Shown one piece after another: positions 26,101 to 32,130 of a DNA stretch of 64,000 bases (its first letter is position 1; each line of letters begins with the position of its first letter). The DNA lies in the NCBI GenBank assembly GCA_964570325.1, contig CAZMXS010000002.1, forward strand, positions 1-64,000. The letters are read 5' to 3'. The stretch is from CAZMXS01 sp964570325. Lineage in GTDB: Bacteria; Verrucomicrobiota; Kiritimatiellia; CAIQIC01; CAZMXS01. The notes beneath the pieces are model-generated. The model worked only from the letters and a program-made list of their open reading frames with translations. It ran no database searches and was not told the origin of the DNA. Both the position numbers and the translations under genes were made by a program.

Positions 26101-26938
26101 CATCCCACGAGACGTTTACCACCTCGACGGTCGTCAGCCCCGCAGCCTTCATCTGCTTGATGAGGTCCTTCGTCAGCGGCGTGTAGCGCTTGGCCAGCAC
26201 GCTCTGCGAATCCACGTCCACGATATCGTCCTTCACCACCCGCCACGCGAGTTGCTCCTCGTCCAGCGCGTCCTTCAACGCCAGTTTTTCAAAGGTGTAG
26301 AAGAGACCCAGCAATTCCTCGTCCGTACCGTAACCCAGCGCACGCAGGAAGGTCGTCGCCAGAAACTTGCGGCGGCGTTTCTTACGATCCAGGTAGATGT
26401 GCAGGAGGTCGGAGGTGTCGAACTGGACCTCGATCCAAGAGCCCCGATCAGGGATAATCCGGAACGAGTAGAGCACTGAACCGTTGGCATGAATGGACTG
26501 CTCGAAGCAGATGCCCGGGGAACGGTGCAACTGGCTGACAACGACCCGCTCGGCGCCGTTGACAATGAAGGTGCCCGGCGCGGTGATTAGGGGGATTTCC
26601 CCCATGTAAATGTTCTCCTCCGTGACCTGCTGTTTGCTGTCCTTGAGGCGGAACTTCACATAGAGCGGGGCGGAATACGAGGCCCCCTCTTTGATGCACT
26701 CGATCGGCGACATCTTGGGCTCGGAGATTTCGTACTGGACGAAATCCAGCGAGCACTGCCCGTCGTAGCTGTCAATCGGAAAAACCTCCTTGAAGACCGC
26801 CTGCAAACCGATCAGCTTACGCTTGTTCGGCGGCACATCCATCTGGAGAAAATCCCGATAGGACGTCGTCTGGATCTCAATGAGATCCGGCAGTTCGATG
26901 ACATCAGCCAGCTTGCCGAACTGTTGTCTTTCGACCAT
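23156..26938 (-). CDS. rpoB: DNA-directed RNA polymerase subunit beta
   Basis: The beta subunit forms the second half of the active-site cleft and the rifampicin pocket. At 1260 residues it is shorter than the 1342-residue E. coli protein, suggesting that lineage-specific insertions are absent. The rifampicin region around 445-470 reads [30 protein letters not shown] in two overlapping blocks. The key aspartate (453), histidine and arginine are unchanged. The C-terminal [18 protein letters not shown] segment is present. Confidence 0.98.
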   Translation of the reverse strand: [1260 protein letters not shown]

Positions 26939-26992
26939 TCAACACCTACAGTCTGCGGGTTAAAGAAAGCACGCCAACGGATTCAGCCACGC

Positions 26993-27015
26993 CGCCGGGG
27001 GACGCGCCCCCGGCG
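26993..27015 (-). terminator. rplL-rpoB intergenic hairpin, probable attenuator or processing site
   Basis: A 9-bp perfect stem (26993-27001 with 27007-27015) with an ACGCG loop lies in the 89-base gap between rplL and rpoB. No T-tract follows on the minus strand, so full termination is unlikely. In E. coli the same gap contains a partial attenuator and an RNase III site that set the ratio of L7/L12 to polymerase. A similar role here is inferred from position. Confidence 0.5.
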
Positions 27016-27027
27016 ATGAAGACATCC

Positions 27028-27450
27028 CTACTTCAGCTCGACCTTGGCGCCAGCCGCCTCGAGCTGCTTCTTCATCTTCTCGGCCTCTTCCTTCGTGGCG
27101 CCTTCCTTCACCGGCTTGGGCGCGGACTCGACCAGATCCTTGGCCTCCTTCAGACCCAGGTTGACCAGCGCGCGGACTTCCTTGATGACCTGGATCTTGT
27201 TGGCGCCAGCGCTCGCCAGGACCACCGTGAACTCGGTCTTCTCCGCCGCCGGGGCCGCCGCCGCGCCGCCCGCCGCGCCACCCGCCGCCGCCACCGCCAC
27301 CGGCGCCGCCGCGGAAACGCCCAGCTTCTGCTCCAGCGCCTTGACGAGATTCGACAACTCGAGCACGGTGATCCCCTGGATCCACTCCACGAACTCGGCC
27401 GCCTTACCTTCGAGCTTTACCTGTTCCTTGACTTCCGTATTCTCCGCCAT
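27028..27450 (-). CDS. rplL: Large ribosomal subunit protein bL12 (L7/L12)
   Basis: bL12 is the multi-copy stalk protein that recruits GTPase factors. The 140-residue product has the N-terminal dimerisation domain (VLELSNLVKALEQKLGV), an Ala/Gly-rich hinge (about 50-70), and the factor-binding C-terminal domain with KTEFTVVLASAGANKIQVIKEVR and the GLKEAKDLVESAPKPVKEG helix. The N-terminus is about 15 residues longer than in E. coli. It follows rplJ as usual. Confidence 0.97.
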   Translation of the reverse strand: MAENTEVKEQVKLEGKAAEFVEWIQGITVLELSNLVKALEQKLGVSAAAPVAVAAAGGAAGGAAAAPAAEKTEFTVVLASAGANKIQVIKEVRALVNLGLKEAKDLVESAPKPVKEGATKEEAEKMKKQLEAAGAKVELK

Positions 27451-27476
27451 GTTCGTTCTCCTCTCTTAAATCGCCC

Positions 27477-27998
27477 CTACGAGGCTTTTTCCTTCTTTTC
27501 CTGCACCGCCTTCAGCGCATACACAATGCTCGCCACCTTCTGGTTGAGCACACCGGCCAACCGGGTCATCGGCGCCGCGATCGTGCCAAGCATCTGAGCC
27601 AGCAACACCTCGCGCGCCGGCAGACCGGCCAATTGCTCAACGTCCTGGGCTGTAATCAAGGCGCCCGCCAAGGCGCCCGCCTTGATCTTCGGACGCTCGT
27701 TCTCCCGGACAAAATCCTTCAACACCTTCGCGGCCTGAACCACATCGCCCGGCCCATACACCAGCGCCGACGGCCCCTTCAGGGCCGGCTCGAGTCCCGG
27801 CAGTGACGCTTCCTTGGCCACGGCCCGGAACACGCGGTTCTGGATTACCTGCATCCGCGCGTTAACGCCGCGCAGCCGCCGGCGCAACTCATCGGTCTTG
27901 GACACGCTCAGCCCGCGGTAATCCGCCAGGATCATGAAGGCGGCATCCTTCACGCGGGACCGGAACTCGTCCGCCATTGCTTGTTTTTCTGGTCTCAT
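27477..27998 (-). CDS. rplJ: Large ribosomal subunit protein uL10
   Basis: uL10 anchors bL12 dimers to the ribosome. The start at MRPEKQAMADEFRSRVKDA gives 173 residues. Further upstream the frame enters rplA. The motif ILADYRGLSVSKTDELRRRLR near residue 20 and the C-terminal helix that carries bL12 are present. It lies between rplA and rplL. Confidence 0.95.
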   Translation of the reverse strand: MRPEKQAMADEFRSRVKDAAFMILADYRGLSVSKTDELRRRLRGVNARMQVIQNRVFRAVAKEASLPGLEPALKGPSALVYGPGDVVQAAKVLKDFVRENERPKIKAGALAGALITAQDVEQLAGLPAREVLLAQMLGTIAAPMTRLAGVLNQKVASIVYALKAVQEKKEKAS

Positions 27999-28015
27999 GG
28001 TTGAAACGCTCCGTA

Positions 28016-28723
28016 TCAGGCGGCGGTCGCGGCCGCCGTTTCCTTCGGGTCCAAATGCAGCCCGACACCCATCGTCGAACTGACCGTACACCGCTTGATG
28101 TAGACGCCCTTGGCCGAAGCCGGCCGCGCGGCATTGACCGCGGCGATCACCGCGCGACAGTTTTCAATCAACGCCTCCGGCGCAAACGAGAGCTTGCCGA
28201 ACGGCACCATCACGTTGCCATTACGGTCCATGCGAAATTCCACCCGGCCGGCCTTGCACTGCTTGACCGCCGTGGCCGTGTCGTCCGTGACCGTGCCGGT
28301 CTTAGGATTCGGCATCAGGCCCCGCGGCCCGAGCGCTTTGCCGAGTTTGCGGACTTCCTTCATCGCCTCGGGAGTGGCAACCGCAACATCAAAGTCCAGC
28401 CACCCCTCATTGATCTTGGCAATTAAATCTTCAAAGCCGATGAAATCGGCGCCCGCCTCCTTCGCCGCGTCCGCCGCCGGGCCCTTCGCGAACACCAGCA
28501 CGCGAACCTTCTTGCCGGTGCCATGCGGCAAGACCACCGTGCCGCGGATCGCCTGATCCGATTTGGTCGGATCCACGCCCAGGCGGAACGCCACCTCGGC
28601 GGTTTCGTCGAATTTCGCGAGCTTGTGCTCCTTGAGGAACGCAATCGCCTTGGCCAGATCAAAGTAGTCCTCGGGCTTGACCTGCTGCTTGACCTGACGA
28701 TATTTCTTGCCGTGCTTGGCCAT
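28016..28723 (-). CDS. rplA: Large ribosomal subunit protein uL1
   Basis: uL1 forms the mobile L1 stalk that escorts deacylated tRNA and is the usual repressor of the rplK-rplA transcript. The start at MAKHGKKYRQVKQQVKPEDY gives 235 residues. The longer open frame simply runs out of frame through rplK. Signatures are LGPRGLMPNPKTGTVTDD and GKLSFAPEALIENCRAVI. It starts two bases after the rplK stop. Confidence 0.97.
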   Translation of the reverse strand: MAKHGKKYRQVKQQVKPEDYFDLAKAIAFLKEHKLAKFDETAEVAFRLGVDPTKSDQAIRGTVVLPHGTGKKVRVLVFAKGPAADAAKEAGADFIGFEDLIAKINEGWLDFDVAVATPEAMKEVRKLGKALGPRGLMPNPKTGTVTDDTATAVKQCKAGRVEFRMDRNGNVMVPFGKLSFAPEALIENCRAVIAAVNAARPASAKGVYIKRCTVSSTMGVGLHLDPKETAAATAA

Positions 28724-28725
28724 GG

Positions 28726-29148
28726 TTATTCCACCTCGATTCCCATGCTGCGCGCCGTGCCCATAATCATGCGCGCGGCGTGCTCGGGATCCTTCGCGTT
28801 CAAATCCTTTTCCTTCAGCTTGGCAATCTCCGCCACCTGCTGCCGGGTGACCTTGCCCACCTTCTCGCGGTTCGGCGTACCCGACCCCTTCGCGATGTTC
28901 GCCGCCTTTTTCAACAGCGTCGCCGCCGGCGGACTCTTCGTCACAAACGTGAAGGACTTGTCCTGGTACACCGTGATGATCACCGGTATAACCAAACCCG
29001 CGTCTTTCTGCGTCGCGGCGTTGAACTCCTTGCAGAACGCCATGATGTTGACGCCCTGCTGGCCGAGCGCCGGCCCCACCGGAGGCGCCGGGTTGGCCTG
29101 CCCCGCCGGAATCTGCAGCTTGATAATGCCTGTTACTTTTTTTGCCAT
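28726..29148 (-). CDS. rplK: Large ribosomal subunit protein uL11
   Basis: uL11 binds the GTPase-associated region of 23S rRNA. The 140-residue protein contains KLQIPAGQANPAPPVGPALGQQGVNIM with its proline-rich thiostrepton-region helix, and the C-terminal RNA-binding domain. It follows nusG by 24 bases. Confidence 0.97.
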   Translation of the reverse strand: MAKKVTGIIKLQIPAGQANPAPPVGPALGQQGVNIMAFCKEFNAATQKDAGLVIPVIITVYQDKSFTFVTKSPPAATLLKKAANIAKGSGTPNREKVGKVTRQQVAEIAKLKEKDLNAKDPEHAARMIMGTARSMGIEVE

Positions 29149-29172
29149 GGAAACACCGCCTGCTGATTGGAA

Positions 29173-29736
29173 TTACGTGGCCCGTTCCACTTGCCAATAT
29201 TCAAGCTCCACCGGCGCCGACCGGCCAAAGATCGAAACCGATACCTTCAGCTTGCCGCGCTCCGGGTCAATCTCCTCGATCACGCCGCTGAAATTCAGGA
29301 AGGGACCATCGTTGATCTTGACCGTCTCGCCGGGCTCGAACTCCACCTTGGGCTTGATCCGATCCTTCTTCTCTTCAATCTGCCGCATAATCGTCTCGAC
29401 CTCGGCCGGCCGCAACGGCACCGGCCGGTCCCCCCCCACGAACCCGATGATGCCCGGCGTCTGCTGAGTGAAATACCAAGTTTTATCCACCAGTTGCCGC
29501 TGGTCGTCATAGAGCGTCATGTGCACCAGCACATAGCCCGGGTAGAACTTCCGGGTCGTCGTCGCCCGCCGACCGCCCTTTGTCGGCTTCGCGTTGTCGT
29601 AAATCTTTTCTGTCGGGACCAGCACCTCGTCAATGTAGTCCCCCATCTCCTCCGTTTTGATCCGGCGCTCGATGCTTTCCTTGACCTTCATCTCCTGGCC
29701 GGAAAGCGTATGCAAAACAAACCACTGCTTTTCCAT
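29173..29736 (-). CDS. nusG: Transcription termination/antitermination factor NusG
   Basis: NusG binds RNA polymerase through its N-terminal domain and uS10 or Rho through its KOW domain. The 187-residue protein begins MEKQWFVLHTLSGQE, has the NGN domain to about residue 120, and a KOW segment starting at EPGETVKINDGPFLNFSGVI. The extra loop before the KOW is short, so no large domain III insert is present. It lies between secE and rplK, the standard order. Confidence 0.97.
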   Translation of the reverse strand: MEKQWFVLHTLSGQEMKVKESIERRIKTEEMGDYIDEVLVPTEKIYDNAKPTKGGRRATTTRKFYPGYVLVHMTLYDDQRQLVDKTWYFTQQTPGIIGFVGGDRPVPLRPAEVETIMRQIEEKKDRIKPKVEFEPGETVKINDGPFLNFSGVIEEIDPERGKLKVSVSIFGRSAPVELEYWQVERAT

Positions 29737-29763
29737 GAAACACCGGTTTCTGAAAATATCGCG

Positions 29764-29967
29764 TTAACGGATGACCATCCGCAGCAGACCGTTCAACACC
29801 AGATCGCTGGCACCGACGAACACTCCCACGATCAACACGGAGATGATCACCACCACCGTAGATTCCACCAGCTCCGCGCGCGTGGGCCAGGAACACTTCT
29901 TCAGCTCCACGCGCACCTCCTCAATGAAGGTCTTGATGCCGGTCACAAATTGTCTGATCTTGTTCAT
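29764..29967 (-). CDS. secE: Protein translocase subunit SecE
   Basis: SecE clamps the SecY channel. The start at MNKIRQFVTGIKTFIEEVR gives 67 residues with the conserved cytoplasmic amphipathic motif VELKKCSWPTRAEL and a single membrane helix (VVVIISVLIVGVFVGAS). This is the short one-helix form common outside enterobacteria. It lies between tRNA-Trp and nusG. Confidence 0.95.
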   Translation of the reverse strand: MNKIRQFVTGIKTFIEEVRVELKKCSWPTRAELVESTVVVIISVLIVGVFVGASDLVLNGLLRMVIR

Positions 29968-30004
29968 AAGTGATCCGCCCGCCCCCCATGATCGCGCCAC
30001 CGCT

Positions 30005-30080
30005 TGGCAGGCCAGGAGGGACTTGAACCCCCAACACCCGGTTTTGGAGACCGGTACTCTGCCAATTGAGCTACTGGCCT
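30005..30080 (-). tRNA. tRNA-Trp (anticodon CCA)
   Basis: A complete cloverleaf on the minus strand has a 7-bp acceptor stem (AGGCCAG with CTGGCCT), a D-arm TAGCTCAATTGGCAGAGT, an anticodon loop CTCCAAA and a TPsiC arm GGGTTCAAGTCCC. The discriminator is G and the 3' CCA is encoded. Position between rpmG and secE matches the conserved tRNA-Trp-secE-nusG neighbourhood of many bacteria. Confidence 0.97.
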
Positions 30081-30098
30081 ACCCCCGAAACCGCTCCG

Positions 30099-30251
30099 CT
30101 ATTTGATCTCTCGGTGCGTTGTATGCTTCCGTTCAGCCGGGCAGAACTTCTTCAGCTCCAGCCGCTCCGTCGAAGTGCGCTTGTTCTTGGTTGTCGCATA
30201 GTTCCTGCGCTTGCACTCCGTGCACGCCATCTGGATGATCTCTCTGGGCAT
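30099..30251 (-). CDS. rpmG: Large ribosomal subunit protein bL33, incomplete zinc site
   Basis: The 50-residue frame begins MPREIIQMACTECKRRNYAT and contains TTKNKRTSTERLELKKFCP, the bL33 core. The first CxxC pair (C10, C13) is present. The second pair is reduced to one cysteine (FCPAERKHT), where zinc-type bL33 has CPxC. It therefore looks intermediate between the zinc-binding and zinc-free forms. The tuf-rpmG-tRNA-Trp-secE order supports the identification. Confidence 0.93.
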   Translation of the reverse strand: MPREIIQMACTECKRRNYATTKNKRTSTERLELKKFCPAERKHTTHREIK

Positions 30252-30291
30252 ATCGCGCCTCTTCCGCTTTGCGCCGCGCCGGACCGCCCGG

Positions 30292-31500
30292 CTACTTGAT
30301 GATATCCGTCACGCGCCCGGCGCCGACCGTGCGACCACCCTCGCGAATGGCGAAGCGCATCGTCTTCTCCATGGCAATCGGGGTAATCAGCTTGACTTCC
30401 ATGCTGACATTGTCGCCCGGCATGACCATGTCCACGCCCGCCGGCAGCGTAATATCGCCGGTGACGTCGGTCGTACGGAAATAGAACTGCGGGCGATACC
30501 CCTTGAAGAACGGGGTGTGCCGGCCGCCTTCATCCTTGCTCAAAATATAAACTTCCGCCTTGAACTCGGTGTGCGGCGTGATGGATCCCGGCTTCGCCAC
30601 CACCTGCCCGCGTTCCACATCCTCCTTTTTCAGGCCGCGCAGCAGGCAACCGATATTGTCGCCCGCGCGCCCCTCATCCAAGAGCTTGCGGAACATCTCG
30701 ACGCCCGTCACCACTGTCTTCTGCGTATCGCGCAGGCCGACGATCTCCACTTCCTCGCCAACCTTGATGATCCCGCGCTCCACACGGCCGGTTACCACCG
30801 TGCCGCGGCCTTCGATCGAGAACACGTCCTCGATCGGCATCAAGAACGCCTGATCAATGATCCGAACCGGCTCCGGCACGAACGAATCGACCGCGTCCAG
30901 CAGTTCGGCGATGCACTTGGCGTCCGGATGATCCGGCGACGGCGCATTGATCGCCTTCAGCGCGGAACCCCGGATGATCGGCGTCTTGTCGCCCGGGAAT
31001 TCATACTTCGTCAACAGCTCGCGAATCTCGAGTTCGACAAGGTCCAGCAGCTCCGGATCATCCACCGTGTCCACTTTGTTCAGGAAGACGACGATCGCCG
31101 GCACGCCCACTTGGCGGGCCAGCAGGATGTGTTCGCGCGTCTGGGGCATCGGACCGTCAGAGGCGCTGACGACAAGGATCGCGCCGTCCATCTGCGCCGC
31201 GCCGGTGATCATGTTCTTAATGTAGTCGGCGTGCCCCGGACAATCCACGTGCGCGTAATGGCGCTTCGGCGACTGGTACTCCACATGCGATGTCGCAATT
31301 GTCAGAATCTTGGTTGGATCGCGCCGGCCCTGGGACTCGGAGGCCTTGGCCACCTGGTCATACGACACGTACGTGGCCATATTCCGGGCCGACTGGACCT
31401 TCGTGATCGCCGCGGTCAGCGTCGTTTTGCCATGGTCCACGTGGCCAATGGTGCCGACATTGACGTGCGGTTTGGTGCGTTCGAATTTTTCCTTAGCCAT
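30292..31500 (-). CDS. tuf: Elongation factor Tu with divergent switch I
   Basis: EF-Tu delivers aminoacyl-tRNA to the ribosome. The 402-residue protein has all three domains: P-loop GHVDHGKTT (19-27), DCPGHADYIKNMITGAAQMDGA, NKVD, and the tRNA-binding beta barrels. Switch I is unusual. The nearly universal RGITI is replaced by KILTI (64-68), preceded by a different and longer loop (SYDQVAKASESQGRRDPT). The catalytically important Thr67 and His90 region (CPGH) are kept. It is the only tuf gene in the cluster and lies between tRNA-Thr and rpmG. I recall related variants in PVC bacteria but cannot check. Confidence 0.97.
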   Translation of the reverse strand: MAKEKFERTKPHVNVGTIGHVDHGKTTLTAAITKVQSARNMATYVSYDQVAKASESQGRRDPTKILTIATSHVEYQSPKRHYAHVDCPGHADYIKNMITGAAQMDGAILVVSASDGPMPQTREHILLARQVGVPAIVVFLNKVDTVDDPELLDLVELEIRELLTKYEFPGDKTPIIRGSALKAINAPSPDHPDAKCIAELLDAVDSFVPEPVRIIDQAFLMPIEDVFSIEGRGTVVTGRVERGIIKVGEEVEIVGLRDTQKTVVTGVEMFRKLLDEGRAGDNIGCLLRGLKKEDVERGQVVAKPGSITPHTEFKAEVYILSKDEGGRHTPFFKGYRPQFYFRTTDVTGDITLPAGVDMVMPGDNVSMEVKLITPIAMEKTMRFAIREGGRTVGAGRVTDIIK

Positions 31501-31594
31501 GAGTTGCCTCCTCGCCTGTGCTTCGTTTTTTACCCTTCCGTTGTCGTTGCCGCATCTTCACGCCATCCGCGCAATCCCCGCCGCGGCCTGCAGC

Positions 31595-31670
31595 TGGAGC
31601 CCACGAGCGGGATTGAACCGCTGACCTCGTCCTTACCAAGGACGTGCTCTACCAACTGAGCTACGTGGGC
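31595..31670 (-). tRNA. tRNA-Thr (anticodon GGT)
   Basis: The minus strand forms a cloverleaf with acceptor arms GCCCACG and CGTGGGC, D-arm TAGCTCAGTTGGTAGAGC, anticodon stem CGTCC/GGACG around TTGGTAA, and T-arm GCGGTTCAATCCCGC. Discriminator T and an encoded CCA end follow. It precedes tuf, reproducing the ancestral tRNA-Thr-tuf linkage. Confidence 0.97.
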
Positions 31671-31845
31671 TTCAATCCACCCCGCGGCTTCCGCCGGCCA
31701 CGCCGGCTACCCGCGCGCAAAACAAAAAGACACAAGACAAAACACTCCCCGCTCCGCAGTACTCACTCAATTCCATGAGACAGCGAGAAGTGTTCTTGCT
31801 CTACCAGTCTCGATATAAGAAGGCTCGTCGCCGAAACCTTCGATT
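31671..31845 (-). other. Leader between the promoter and tRNA-Thr
   Basis: About 175 bases separate the predicted transcription start from the tRNA-Thr 5' end. No reading frame or clear boxA is visible. A GAGAC/GTCTC inverted pair (31780s to 31810s) and several T-rich runs occur near the tRNA. The likely fate is removal during tRNA maturation. Nothing else can be supported. Confidence 0.4.
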
Positions 31846-31905
31846 CCGCGTGAATGTATAAGAAAGAATCCGCGTGTCAACCAACAAATGAAAAAATTTT
31901 TAAGT
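31846..31905 (-). promoter_or_regulatory. Stable-RNA-type promoter of the supercluster
   Basis: On the minus strand an A/T-rich block (TTAAAAATTTTTTCATTTG, about 31906-31884) looks like an UP element. It is followed by a consensus -35 TTGACA at 31880-31875, a 16-base spacer, and TACATT at 31858-31853. A GC-rich discriminator (CACGCGG) follows. This combination is typical of growth-rate-regulated and stringently controlled rRNA/tRNA promoters. It would drive tRNA-Thr, tuf and the genes beyond. Confidence 0.6.
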
Positions 31906-32092
31906 GGCATATTATTGGCACGGTTCTTAACAATCCGCCCGCCCAATACAGCGCGCCGGGACAGCGCACCAACCGGCAGGATATGGAGAACGGCCAATCG
32001 CGAAAGCGGGAAAGGCAAAAAGAACGAAGAACTTAAGCATTTGACCATGAATATGTTAGATCACAAAAAGGCGTTCGCCAAATTTAACAGAT

Positions 32093-32103
32093 GGAACCGT
32101 TCC
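32093..32103. promoter_or_regulatory. Operator-like palindrome before the GH5 gene
   Basis: GGAACCGTTCC is an 11-base perfect odd palindrome 27 bases before the GH5 start codon. It lies between TTAACA (32084-32089) and TATTTG (32107-32112), a weak -35/-10 pair with a 17-base spacer. That pair would leave only a very short leader, so the promoter reading is doubtful. Bases 31906-32092 contain no gene that I can support. Confidence 0.3.
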
Positions 32104-32130
32104 CGATATTTGTATCAGGTTGAGTAGTTC

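Noticed and set aside
23855..26479. An 874-codon plus-strand open frame opposite rpoB
   Set aside because: It is the antisense shadow of rpoB and is rich in Leu, Arg, Gln and His with no recognisable motif.
31720..31850. A 5S-rRNA-like or tRNA-like fragment in the leader before tRNA-Thr
   Set aside because: Short words such as GGTAGAGCA and GTACTGCGG recall tRNA and 5S rRNA, but no acceptor stem, loop A or overall fold could be built.
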